Shown here: piece by piece, positions 25,749 to 34,274 of the stretch
How the letters are laid out: every line of letters begins with the position of its first letter
How positions within the stretch are numbered: position 1 is the stretch's first letter
NCBI GenBank assembly: GCA_035307385.1
Contig: DATGID010000087.1
Span: 248,001 to 312,000, forward strand
DNA: 64,000 bases
DNA from: DATBHW01 sp035307385
Lineage (GTDB): Bacteria; Chloroflexota; Ktedonobacteria; Ktedonobacterales; DATBGS01
Reading direction: 5' to 3'
Notes under the pieces: model-generated
Told to the model about the DNA's origin: nothing
The model's input: only the letters and a program-made list of their open reading frames with translations
Databases searched by the model: none
Program-made: the position numbers and the translations under genes

Positions 25749-25802
25749 GCCAGCTTGAAGCAGGCGCGGTTACTTCTAACCGCGCCTGCTTCAAGCTGGC
25801 TC
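25747..25802. terminator. Bidirectional terminator, 26-bp perfect stem
   Basis: 25747-25772 is the exact reverse complement of 25777-25802 with a CTTC loop. It begins inside the stop codon of the MerB-like gene and ends 16 bases before the metH stop, so it serves both convergent genes. Confidence 0.85.
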
Positions 25803-25818
25803 CCTTGAGCGCATCTTC

Positions 25819-28800
25819 CTAATCGTTGCCGCCAACTGCCGATGCCTCGCGCGTCTGGCGCACGCTGAAGTACACCGCTTTGGGGTGATGCACGACGATG
25901 GCGGCGGTGGATTGCTCCGGCACAAGCTGATGCGAAATCGTCAGATCGACTCCAATCGTCTGGCGCACCGGCAGCACATGGAAGAGCCTGACATGATCTT
26001 CTAGCTCAGGGATAGCCGGATAGCCCCAGCTATAGCGCTTGCCCTGCTCGTCTGCAAGCCCCAATTCGCGGCGCACGATGCGATGCACGTATTCGGCCAT
26101 GCCTTCGGCCATTTCCGCGCCCAACCCGTGAATATAGTAGGCAGCGGAGTAGTCGCCATTGGCCTGGAGTTCGTCGATCAGGTTGGTGGTCTTCTGGCCG
26201 ATGGTGACGACTTGCAGCGCCACCACATCCTTGCGCCCCGAAGTTACGGGGGCAAAATAATCGGCCAGGCATAGCCGTTCCTGGTCCGGCTGGCGCGGCA
26301 TGCTGAAGCGCTCGATCTCCTTGTCGTGGTCCTCTGGGTCGAAGAGGATCAACTCGTCGCCAGCGCTCTGGCAGGGATAGTAACCATAGACCGCTTTTGG
26401 TTCCATATACAGCCGCTGGCGCGCCTCGCGCAGCATGCGCTCCAGGCGCGGCTCGAAGTCTTCGCGCACCAGCCGCTGGAACTCTTCGCCGTGCGCTTTG
26501 CCGCCCCAGTGCAGGCGATAGAGTGTATTCAAGTCCATACACGCGGCCACCTCTTCTAACCCGATGCGCTCCAGCACGCGCGCGCCCCAGAAGGGTGGCG
26601 TGGGCAAGGTTTCCAGCGCGAAGCGACTGCGGTCTACGCCGATGACGGCTGGGGCCTGCGGTTTATTTGCCGCTTCCTGCGCCTTGCCCTCGGCGGCGCG
26701 CTGGGCGTTTCCGGCAGCGTCGATGGCCTCCTGGAGAATCTGCGCCACAAACGGCTCGCGCTTCTCAGGATTGGAAAGCTTATCCATAATCTCCAGCCCC
26801 TCGAAGGCATCTTTGGCGTAAAACAGCCCCGGCTCATAGGGCGCTTTCTGCTCGTCGTCGCCCACAAAGATGATGCGGCGGCCATAGGCGCGGTTGATCG
26901 CCGCGCCGCCGACAATCACGGGGAAGCGCAGGCCGCGCTTGTGCAGTTCTTGCACACAGAGCGGCATCTGCTTGGAAGTGCTGACCAGCAGCGCAGACAG
27001 GCCAATGGCGTCAGCCTCAACCTCCAGCGCTTTGTCGATGATGGTATTCAGCGGCACCTGCTTGCCCAGATCATAGACGGTGTAGCCGTTATTAGAAAGA
27101 ATCGTGTTGACCAGGTTTTTGCCGATGTCATGCACGTCGCCAAAGACTGTTGCCAACACCACCTTGCCCTTTGTATAGCCTTCCTTGCGCTCCAGGAAAT
27201 GTTCCAGATGCGCCACTGCGCGCTTCATCACCTCGGCGGATTGCAAGACAAAAGGCAGAATCAGTTCGCCCGCGCCAAACTTATCCCCTACATCCTTCAT
27301 CGCCGGAAGCAGCACAGTGTTCAAGATTGTCACCGCTGCCTGCGACAGTTCGGGCGTGGGCTTGTGCGCCGCCACCAGTTCCTGATAGGCTTCCGGGCCG
27401 AAACCTTCATCGTCTGAGCGCGCCAGCCGCTCCAGCAGCGATTGATCGAGCAGCGCCTCGATACCCTCTTTTTTGCGGTGCAAAATCTGATAGTGAATCT
27501 TCTCGTCGGTGGTCATGCCCTCGGTGGGGTCGGCTTTCTCTTGCTCTTTCTTCTGCGCGCCGTGCTGCTCGAAGTATTCAATGAAGCGCGGCAGGGCATC
27601 AGGCCGTCGATTGAGGAGCAGGTCATCGGCGAGTTGGCGCTGCTCGGCGTCAATTTCAGCATAGGGCGTGATGTGCGCCGGATTGACAATAGCCGCGTCC
27701 AGCCCGGCCTGGACAGCGTGATAGAGAAAGACGCTGTTGAGAACAGCCCGCGCGTGCTGGGCCACGCCAAAAGACACGTTGCTGACGCCCAGAATGGTGA
27801 GCGCGCCGGGCAGTTCGGCCTTGATGCGCCGGATGCCTTCAATCGTTTCGACGGCGGCGTTTTGCAGTTCCTCCTGCCCGGTGGTGACGGGAAACGTGAG
27901 CGTATCGAAAATCAGGGCGTCGGACCGCAAGCCATATTCCTCTGTGCAAATCTCGTAGATGCGTTTGGCAATCGCGAACTTGCGCTCTGCCGTTTTGCCC
28001 ATGCCCTCTTCGTCGATGGTCAGCGCGACCACCGCTGTGCCATGCTCTTTTGCCAGCGGCAAGACGGCTTCGATGCGCTGGCGTCCGTTCTCCATGTTGA
28101 TCGAGTTGATGATCGCGCGGCCCGGATAGTTTTCCAGCGCGGCCTGGATGACGTTGGCTTCCGTGGAGTCGATCACCAGCGGCGCTTCGATGCCCATCGA
28201 AAGCTTTTTGACGGTGCGGCGCATTTGCTCGGCTTCGTCGCTGCGCTCGGTCAGGGCCACCTGCACATCCAGCGTGTGCGCGCCGCCCTCCACCTGTTCA
28301 CGGGCAATCGCCAGCAAGGTATCGTAATCATCCGAGAGCAGTGCCTGCTTCGCTTTCTTGCTGCCGGTGCTGTTCACGCGCTCGCCCACCAGCAGCGGCG
28401 CGGGGTCTTGAATCAGCGCCGCCGCGTGGATGCCGCTGGCGACCTGCGGAATGGCTTTGGCGCTCTGCGCGCCGTTCTGGATGGGTCTGGGTTTGCGCGT
28501 CGCGCCGGAGACCGCCTGAACGATCTGACGCAGATGTTCGTGGCTGTTGCCGCAGCAGCCGCCGACGACATTCACGCCCAGTTCTTCGACAAACTCACGC
28601 AGCGCCTGGGCCATGGGTGCTGGCTCGGTGGGATAGACGGCTTTGCCGCCCACGTTGAGCGGGATGCCCGCGTTGGGGATGGTCGAAATCGGCAGCGGAC
28701 AGTTTTCGGCGAGATAGCGCACCGGCTCGCGCATATGCTCCGGGCCGGTGGAGCAGTTCAACCCCACCACATCGACGCCCAGGTTGACCAGAATGGTCAT

Positions 28801-29466
28801 GGCGGCGGCAATGTCGGTGCCCAGCAGCATGCGCCCGCTGGTATCCAGCGTCACCTGCGCCTGGATGGGCAGCACCCGCCCCAGGTCGTTGAAGGCGCGG
28901 CGAATGCCCGCGATGGCGGCGCGCACCTCCAGAATATCTTGACTCGTCTCGATAATCAGCAGATCAACGCTGCCTTCAATCAGCGCGGTGGCCTGCTCGC
29001 GGAAGATTTCCGCCAACTGCTGATAGGTGATATTGCTCAGCGTGGGGTCATCGGAGGATGGCAGCATGCCGGTGGGACCGATGGACCCGGCGACAAAGCG
29101 CGGCTTGTTGGGCGTGCTATAGCGGTCAGCGATGCGGCGGGCTAATTGCGCGGCGGCCAGGTTGATCTCGTGGGTGCGCTCGCCCAGACCGTATTCATCG
29201 AGCTTCAAACGGCTGCCGGTGAAGGTATCGGTCTCCAGCACATCGCAGCCAGCCTCCATAAAGCCGCTGTGGATTTCTTCAATCACGTCTGGCCGCGTGA
29301 TGACCAGATACTCGTTGCAGCCTTCGGTGCGTTCGCCGCCGTAATCGGCTGCCCCCAGATGATAGGTCTGGACGTTGGTGCCCATCGCACCGTCGAAGAT
29401 GATGACGCGGCGCTCAAGTTCTTGCAGATAGCGGCTTTGCGGCTGTGTCCTGTGGTTGCTGCTCAT
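25819..29466 (-). CDS. metH: Cobalamin-dependent methionine synthase
   Basis: 1215 residues with the full four-module MetH order: homocysteine-binding barrel (about 1-330; FDGAMGTN, GLNCSTGPEHM and the zinc ligands GGCCGNSHEH), pterin/methyltetrahydrofolate barrel (about 350-620; GERVNSTGSKK, DVQVALTERSDEAEQ), cobalamin domain (about 650-880; the B12-ligand motif DVHDIGKNLV) and S-adenosylmethionine-dependent reactivation domain (about 890-1215; AEGMAEYVHR, RYSWGYPA). It makes methionine from homocysteine and renews folate in the cytoplasm. The ATG at 29466 follows GGGAGGAG. It stands alone with a leader of about 190 bases. Confidence 0.97.
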   Translation of the reverse strand: MSSNHRTQPQSRYLQELERRVIIFDGAMGTNVQTYHLGAADYGGERTEGCNEYLVITRPDVIEEIHSGFMEAGCDVLETDTFTGSRLKLDEYGLGERTHEINLAAAQLARRIADRYSTPNKPRFVAGSIGPTGMLPSSDDPTLSNITYQQLAEIFREQATALIEGSVDLLIIETSQDILEVRAAIAGIRRAFNDLGRVLPIQAQVTLDTSGRMLLGTDIAAAMTILVNLGVDVVGLNCSTGPEHMREPVRYLAENCPLPISTIPNAGIPLNVGGKAVYPTEPAPMAQALREFVEELGVNVVGGCCGNSHEHLRQIVQAVSGATRKPRPIQNGAQSAKAIPQVASGIHAAALIQDPAPLLVGERVNSTGSKKAKQALLSDDYDTLLAIAREQVEGGAHTLDVQVALTERSDEAEQMRRTVKKLSMGIEAPLVIDSTEANVIQAALENYPGRAIINSINMENGRQRIEAVLPLAKEHGTAVVALTIDEEGMGKTAERKFAIAKRIYEICTEEYGLRSDALIFDTLTFPVTTGQEELQNAAVETIEGIRRIKAELPGALTILGVSNVSFGVAQHARAVLNSVFLYHAVQAGLDAAIVNPAHITPYAEIDAEQRQLADDLLLNRRPDALPRFIEYFEQHGAQKKEQEKADPTEGMTTDEKIHYQILHRKKEGIEALLDQSLLERLARSDDEGFGPEAYQELVAAHKPTPELSQAAVTILNTVLLPAMKDVGDKFGAGELILPFVLQSAEVMKRAVAHLEHFLERKEGYTKGKVVLATVFGDVHDIGKNLVNTILSNNGYTVYDLGKQVPLNTIIDKALEVEADAIGLSALLVSTSKQMPLCVQELHKRGLRFPVIVGGAAINRAYGRRIIFVGDDEQKAPYEPGLFYAKDAFEGLEIMDKLSNPEKREPFVAQILQEAIDAAGNAQRAAEGKAQEAANKPQAPAVIGVDRSRFALETLPTPPFWGARVLERIGLEEVAACMDLNTLYRLHWGGKAHGEEFQRLVREDFEPRLERMLREARQRLYMEPKAVYGYYPCQSAGDELILFDPEDHDKEIERFSMPRQPDQERLCLADYFAPVTSGRKDVVALQVVTIGQKTTNLIDELQANGDYSAAYYIHGLGAEMAEGMAEYVHRIVRRELGLADEQGKRYSWGYPAIPELEDHVRLFHVLPVRQTIGVDLTISHQLVPEQSTAAIVVHHPKAVYFSVRQTREASAVGGND

Positions 29467-29663
29467 GAGAAAAGATGCTCCTCCCTATCCCACTCAACCC
29501 CGCTACGTAACCCAAAACGATGTTGTTTTTATCAGTCCAGGGGATCGACCCCGTAAACGCTGTGGTCTTTGTAATCTTTTGTTCTCTCTGTCTTGGCGAC
29601 TGCCCCTCCACCATAAGGATAGATGGGCAAAGGCGCGAGAATGTTTCAGGGATGCTCTGGGGC

Positions 29664-29693
29664 ATTATAGCATTCGCAGGCGCGCCGGGGCAA
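29664..29693 (-). promoter_or_regulatory. metH promoter (extended -10)
   Basis: On the minus strand: TTGCCC (29693-29688), an 18-base spacer ending in TGC, then TATAAT (29669-29664). A start near 29657 gives a leader of about 190 bases before metH. I could not match the leader to a SAM or cobalamin riboswitch. Confidence 0.6.
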
Positions 29694-29769
29694 ACGCTGC
29701 CTGTTCCCATGAGCCTGCCGCTGGTTCGTTTCCAACTCGACCTGCACCGTGCTGCATAAGCAAAGGGTA

Positions 29770-29778
29770 TGTTATAAT
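29770..29778 (+). promoter_or_regulatory. Extended -10 promoter of acyl-CoA dehydrogenase operon
   Basis: TGtTATAAT (29770-29778); predicted start near 29785, 75 bases before the ATG at 29860. It is divergent from the metH promoter about 100 bases away. Confidence 0.6.
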
Positions 29779-29859
29779 CGATCTTGACCGGGCCTGGGCG
29801 CTGTTCAGGTGTTCACCTGCGCCTGCCTGTGTCGTGCAGCTAGCAAAGGAGTTTTGGTG

Positions 29860-31008
29860 ATGGATTTCTCGCTCAGTGATGAGCAGATGGAGATTCAGCG
29901 GACGGCGCGGGCTTTTGCCGAAGAAGTCATTAAGCCGCGCGCCGAAGAGATGGACCAGACCGGCGAGTTTCCGTATGATATTGTCCGCCAGATGGGAGAG
30001 CTTGGCCTGATGGGCCTGCCGTTCCCGGAAGAGTACGGCGGCGCGGGGGCAGATTTTCTCTCGTATTGTCTGGCGCTGGAAGAGATTGGGCGCGGCGATG
30101 CCTCCGTCGCCATCACACTGGAGGCACATGTCTCGCTGGGCAGCATGCCCTTCTACCTCTTTGGCACCGAGGAGCAGAAGCAGCGCTATTTGCTGCCCCT
30201 GACGCAGGGTAAACAACTCTGGTCGTTCGGCTTGACCGAGCCAGGGGCCGGCTCAGACTCCGGTAATACGCAGACGCGCGCCGAACTGATTGATGGGCGC
30301 TGGCATATCAACGGCTCCAAGACGTTTATCACCAACGCGGGCACCGACATTTCCGGGGGCGTGACGATTGCAGCGGCCACCGGACGACGACCCGATGGCC
30401 GCCCGGAAGTGACCAACATCATAGTCCCCAAGGGAACGCCAGGGTATCATATCGGCAAGCCGTTCAAAAAGATGGGTTGGCGCGCCTCGGATACGCGCCC
30501 CCTCACGTTTGAGGATTGCCAGGTGCCCGAAGACCAGATGCTGGGCCAGTGCGGCGAAGGCTTCCAGCAATTCATGCGCATTCTAGATGGTGGGCGCGTG
30601 GCGATTGCGGCCATGAGCGTAGGGCTGGCGCAAGCGTGCCTGGATGAATCGCTGAAATACGCGCATCAACGCCAGCAGTTTGGCAAGCCGATCAGCGGCT
30701 TCCAGGCGATTCAATTCAAACTGGCCGATATGGAGATGGAGATCGAGCTTGCGCGGCTGATGTATTATAAGGCTGCATGGCTGCACATGCAGGGACGACC
30801 GTATACGAAAGAGGCAGCCATAGCGAAGCTGTTTGCGTCCGAAACGGCCAAGCGCGCCGCCGATCAGGCGGTGCAGATTCATGGCGGCTATGGCTTCATG
30901 GATGAATATCCGGTCTCGCGCTATTATCGCAATGTCAAAGCGCATGAGATTGGCGAGGGCACCAGCGAGGTCCAGCGGATGCTGATCGCCAAACATCTTG
31001 CTGAGTAA
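29860..31008 (+). CDS. Acyl-CoA dehydrogenase
   Basis: A 382-residue flavoenzyme oxidising an acyl-CoA to the trans-2-enoyl-CoA, passing electrons to ETF. Family signatures are present: FGLTEPGAGSDSGNTQT (FAD/substrate loop), AFGKPI-type KPISGFQAIQFKLADM, QIHGGYGFMDEYPVSRYYRNVK and the C-terminal IGEGTSEVQRMLIAK. The Glu in IGEGTSE is in the position of the catalytic base of short-chain enzymes. The ATG at 29860 has AAAGGAG eight bases upstream; the frame also opens at a GTG farther left without a ribosome site. Chain-length preference cannot be read. First gene of a likely three-gene unit. Confidence 0.95.
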   Translation: MDFSLSDEQMEIQRTARAFAEEVIKPRAEEMDQTGEFPYDIVRQMGELGLMGLPFPEEYGGAGADFLSYCLALEEIGRGDASVAITLEAHVSLGSMPFYLFGTEEQKQRYLLPLTQGKQLWSFGLTEPGAGSDSGNTQTRAELIDGRWHINGSKTFITNAGTDISGGVTIAAATGRRPDGRPEVTNIIVPKGTPGYHIGKPFKKMGWRASDTRPLTFEDCQVPEDQMLGQCGEGFQQFMRILDGGRVAIAAMSVGLAQACLDESLKYAHQRQQFGKPISGFQAIQFKLADMEMEIELARLMYYKAAWLHMQGRPYTKEAAIAKLFASETAKRAADQAVQIHGGYGFMDEYPVSRYYRNVKAHEIGEGTSEVQRMLIAKHLAE

Positions 31009-31060
31009 CGGCTGAGGGGCTGTCAGTGTAGGAAGCAGCGGGCAAGGGAGGGACGAACCG

Positions 31061-31981
31061 ATGTCATCGAAGATGCTTGCTGGTCTGGTCGCCGGTGGTT
31101 TTGGCGCGGCGCTCGCGATTGGGCTTACCCTCTCCACTTCGTTCTCTTCTGAGCTTGCTTATGTGCTGGCGCTGGCCCTCCTGTTTGGCCTGGGTATGCT
31201 GTCTGGCCTGCTGGCGACGGCCTGGCTCGATCTGGCTGACTATGGACACCAACCAGCCGCCGGGGCAATTGCCGGTCTGGTTGCCGCTGGCTTAACAGAA
31301 ATATGTGATCTGATCTTACGGTTAGTGTTTGCTTCTATTAGCAAGACCAGCCCCACGAGCATGTTGGCAAACCTGGTCCTGTCGCGTATGCCCGCGCCCT
31401 CCGACGCGGCGTATCTCATGTTTCTGGTGGTGGTCAATGTGCTGCTGTATCTGCTCTATCTGTTGATTGTGACGGGCATCAGCAGCGCCGTAGCCACCTT
31501 CGCGGGGCGCGCGAAATCGCTCGAAGCGCTGTCGGCGCTGCTGGAAGCGCAACAGCGCCCGTTGCCCCGCGATCCCTTAGCGGAAGATTTGGTGGACCCG
31601 GCCTTGTTGCCATTTATGCGGCCAGAATATTCCCCCTTCGTTCCCGAGGAGCCACCCATTCCCGTGCCTCCCTGGCAGCAGCGCCGCTCCAGGCCGTCAG
31701 GATCGCTGCCCAGCGAGCCGCCGCCTCTCACTAGAAAGAGCAACCCCCTCCCTGGCAGGCCAACTCCATTCCCTGGTGCGAACGAACGGTTCCCTGGGAA
31801 GACCACGCAGCCACCTGTGCAGGGAGGCCAGCCCATCCCTCGGAGAAATGCGTCTGGCGGCCTGAATCCATCGGGCGCGCCAGCCAGAGGACCCACGCCC
31901 GGAGCCGGACAGCGCAGGTCAACGCCTGGCATGCGTCCACCACCCAATGCGCAGTGGCCCAGACCACGAGATAAGGACTAA
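31061..31981 (+). CDS. Membrane protein with proline-rich tail
   Basis: 306 residues. Four hydrophobic segments at about 5-25, 28-50, 60-85 and 118-145, then a cytoplasmic-looking tail (about 160-306) very rich in Pro, Arg and Gly (LPGRPTPFPG, RGPTPGAGQRRSTPG), probably disordered. GGGAGGG precedes the ATG. It ends 3 bases before the DUF4126 gene, so the two are co-translated. No family recognised; the tail suggests a scaffold or protein-binding role, which is inference. Confidence 0.75.
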   Translation: MSSKMLAGLVAGGFGAALAIGLTLSTSFSSELAYVLALALLFGLGMLSGLLATAWLDLADYGHQPAAGAIAGLVAAGLTEICDLILRLVFASISKTSPTSMLANLVLSRMPAPSDAAYLMFLVVVNVLLYLLYLLIVTGISSAVATFAGRAKSLEALSALLEAQQRPLPRDPLAEDLVDPALLPFMRPEYSPFVPEEPPIPVPPWQQRRSRPSGSLPSEPPPLTRKSNPLPGRPTPFPGANERFPGKTTQPPVQGGQPIPRRNASGGLNPSGAPARGPTPGAGQRRSTPGMRPPPNAQWPRPRDKD

Positions 31982-31984
31982 AAC

Positions 31985-32614
31985 ATGGACCCACTCTCAA
32001 TGACAACCACAACCATTGCTGCTGTAGTGCTGAGTTCTTCATCGGGGCTGCGTGCCTATCTTCCGCTGTTTGCTATGGGAATTGGCGTCGTTTCCGGCGT
32101 GGTGCCCCTTGAACACGGCTATGGTATCCTCACGAATCCACTGGTGCTGACCGCGCTGGGTGTGCTTTCGGTGCTGGAGGTTGTGGCCGATAAGGTGCCC
32201 GGACTCGATCATATCAGCGACGTGGTGCATACAGCCGTTCGCCCCATCATGGGTGCGGTGATCTTTGGCACCACAGATAATCTGGTCAGCGCCAACGCTG
32301 GCGCGGTGGGCGCTATCGCAGCCCCGATCATCGGCGCTGTGCTGGCCGGTGGCGTGCATGGCGTGAAGGCGCTTTCGCGTCCGGTGGTGACGACGACCAC
32401 CGTTGGCATCGGCAATCCCATCGTCAGCGTCATTGAGGATATTGCCACCGTCGCCCTGACCGTTCTCGGAATTATCTTCCCCATTGTGGCGCTGATTTTG
32501 TTGATTATCGTGGTGGTGCTGTTCGTGCTGCTGATTCGCTGGGCGTACCGGGTGCTGCAACGGCGCAAGCAGCGCAAGCAGGCCAAAGCGGCAGGAACGG
32601 GCGCGGGCGGCTGA
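31985..32614 (+). CDS. DUF4126 membrane protein
   Basis: 209 residues resembling DUF4126: SSSGLRAYLPLFAMGI at the N-terminus, VLEVVADKVPGLDHISDVVHTAVRPIMGA and a Gly/Ala-rich membrane region, then a strong C-terminal helix (about 160-188) and a basic end (RRKQRKQAKAA). It is an integral membrane protein of unknown function. It starts 3 bases after the proline-rich membrane protein, in an apparent operon with the acyl-CoA dehydrogenase, and ends at a hairpin terminator. Confidence 0.82.
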   Translation: MDPLSMTTTTIAAVVLSSSSGLRAYLPLFAMGIGVVSGVVPLEHGYGILTNPLVLTALGVLSVLEVVADKVPGLDHISDVVHTAVRPIMGAVIFGTTDNLVSANAGAVGAIAAPIIGAVLAGGVHGVKALSRPVVTTTTVGIGNPIVSVIEDIATVALTVLGIIFPIVALILLIIVVVLFVLLIRWAYRVLQRRKQRKQAKAAGTGAGG

Positions 32615-32631
32615 GGGGTGCCTGAGCGGAG

Positions 32632-32667
32632 CGCCTGAAGCCAGCGAGTCTATGCTGGTTTCAGGCG
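32632..32667. terminator. Bidirectional terminator hairpin
   Basis: CGCCTGAAGCCAGC (32632-32645) pairs with GCTGGTTTCAGGCG (32654-32667), 14 bp with one G-U, then GCTTTGATTT on the plus strand. The stem includes the TGA stop of the convergent anti-sigma gene. Confidence 0.75.
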
Positions 32668-33488
32668 GCTTTGATTTCCCCGGCAATGATGATGGGGCCG
32701 GTGGGGCCAGGGCTGCCTCCGGCTGGTTCGGGAGTGATAGCCGCCAGATCGAAATGCCCAAGCTGGCGGGGCGCGTGCACCAGAATCTGCCCTTCGCCGT
32801 TGTGCTGTACGTCGAAGACGGCGCTGCCCGTCGGCTCGCCGTCGCGCAAGAACCAGAGTTGATAGTCGCGCTCCGGCGGCAATGGTTCCAGACCGCTGAC
32901 TACCAGCACCGCCATATGCTCGTCTGGCGCGCCCAGCAGCCGCGCCCGCGCCTGCGGCGCTTCAGCCGTGCCGGGCAATTCCCACACCGCCGGATGCGGA
33001 GCGCGCAGCAGTCGCAGGATATCTTGCAGTTGATGCTGCGCGTCGGGCTGCGCTGCCCCTGGGGTTTGTAGCCCTTTTCGGCCAGAGAACAAGTGACGCA
33101 TGGCTTCCAGTAACCCCTGTCGCTCTGGCGTGATCCCTGGAAGCGCAGAAGCAAACGTTGGGTCGAGCGCCTGGGCAAGACGCTGTTCGTCCGCCACGGA
33201 GTCCCCTCCTCGCGCAGCATGAGACCCCGGCGCGCCTCCTACCTGCCCTTCCTGCGCGATGCGCGCCAGGATGCGCTGTTTGAGTCTGGCGGGCGGCTGC
33301 ACCTGTCTGGGGGCCAGCGCCAGCAGCGCCGTCACCGCCCGTGCCTGGCGAAGCAAGCGTTGGCATTCCTGGCATTCGGCCAGGTGCGCTTCTACCTGTG
33401 CAACTTCCCCGTCTTCCAATATTCCCAGGGCATAGGCGTCAATCTGGTCCTGGACATGATTTGTGAGTTGGTTTGGTCTTTCAGACAT
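32661..33488 (-). CDS. Anti-sigma factor (zinc-finger plus RskA-like domain)
   Basis: 275 residues. The N-terminus has a ZAS-type motif, with His/Cys at HLAECQECQRLL (about 34-45), which binds the ECF sigma factor. A low-complexity middle leads to a C-terminal RskA-like domain (ELPGTAEAPQARARLLGAPDEHMAVLVVSGLEPLPPERDYQLWFLRDGEPT). Unlike typical RskA there is no obvious transmembrane helix between them, so it may be soluble. It begins 3 bases after the sigma factor stop, the normal cognate arrangement. Confidence 0.87.
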   Translation of the reverse strand: MSERPNQLTNHVQDQIDAYALGILEDGEVAQVEAHLAECQECQRLLRQARAVTALLALAPRQVQPPARLKQRILARIAQEGQVGGAPGSHAARGGDSVADEQRLAQALDPTFASALPGITPERQGLLEAMRHLFSGRKGLQTPGAAQPDAQHQLQDILRLLRAPHPAVWELPGTAEAPQARARLLGAPDEHMAVLVVSGLEPLPPERDYQLWFLRDGEPTGSAVFDVQHNGEGQILVHAPRQLGHFDLAAITPEPAGGSPGPTGPIIIAGEIKAA

Positions 33489-33491
33489 GGG

Positions 33492-34091
33492 TTACTCTGC
33501 CTCAATGCCCTGCTCCAGCAAGAGCTGCTTCAACCGCTGCATGCCAATACGGATGCGACTCTTGATGGTCCCCAGGGGATCGCCTAACATATTGGCGATC
33601 TCCAGATGTGTGTAGCCTCCAAAGAAAGCGAGTTCGATAGCTCGCTGCTGCGCCTCTGGAAGCTGCCTGATTGCGCCTACAATGGCCTCACGCCGGATAT
33701 TGAGCCAGGCGGCCTCGGCGGAGTCGGCGGACTCATCGACCGGGTCATACGCGCGCTCATCATCGTCACCTGGAAGGTCCGCTTTTTGGGGGCGGCTCTG
33801 CCAGCGGCGCACTTCGTTCAACGAGAGGTTATGTGCGATGCCCAGCAGCCAGCCCGAAAACCGGCCACGGGTCGGGTCAAAGGTTGCCGCGTAGCGCCAG
33901 AGTCGCACAAAGACTTCCTGGGTCAGTTCTTCGGCGGTCTCCGGGTCGCGCACGATGCGCAGCGCCAGAGAGTACACCGCCTGCCCATAGCGATCATAGA
34001 GCTGTTCCAGCGCAGCAGCATCTCCGTCGGCAACCTGCTTTGCCAGACGCTCGTCTTCCAGTTCTTGATTGGCTAAACGCTCGCTCCCCAT
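33492..34091 (-). CDS. ECF-type RNA polymerase sigma factor
   Basis: 199 residues with sigma region 2 (about 30-100; LYDRYGQAVYSLALRI, ELTQEVFVRLWRYA, WLLGIAHNLSLNEVRR) and region 4 (about 135-190; LPEAQQRAIELAFFGGYTHLEIANMLGDPLGTIKSRI). It belongs to the SigK-like ECF group that is paired with RskA-type anti-sigma factors, matching the next gene. A role in oxidative or envelope stress is the family norm, not shown here. Confidence 0.93.
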   Translation of the reverse strand: MGSERLANQELEDERLAKQVADGDAAALEQLYDRYGQAVYSLALRIVRDPETAEELTQEVFVRLWRYAATFDPTRGRFSGWLLGIAHNLSLNEVRRWQSRPQKADLPGDDDERAYDPVDESADSAEAAWLNIRREAIVGAIRQLPEAQQRAIELAFFGGYTHLEIANMLGDPLGTIKSRIRIGMQRLKQLLLEQGIEAE

Positions 34092-34274
34092 GCCGCCTCA
34101 ATACATTGCCACCGAGAGTGCAACGACCTGGTGGTGGTTCCTCTCATGGTATTACTACACGCGCCGCAGGGAAATGGATGGTTTCGGTATACAACGTATG
34201 CTCCCATGTTCCCAAGGGATTGTACCTGCAAAGCGCGTTGATTTCAAGCTTGCTGATGCTGCGGGCGCTGCCCC

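Noticed and set aside
27442..29145. 567-codon plus-strand frame opposite metH
   Set aside because: It lies antisense inside a clearly coding MetH gene and reads as a mirror of GC-rich codons with many Asp, Gly, His and Arg; such long antisense frames are common in this DNA.
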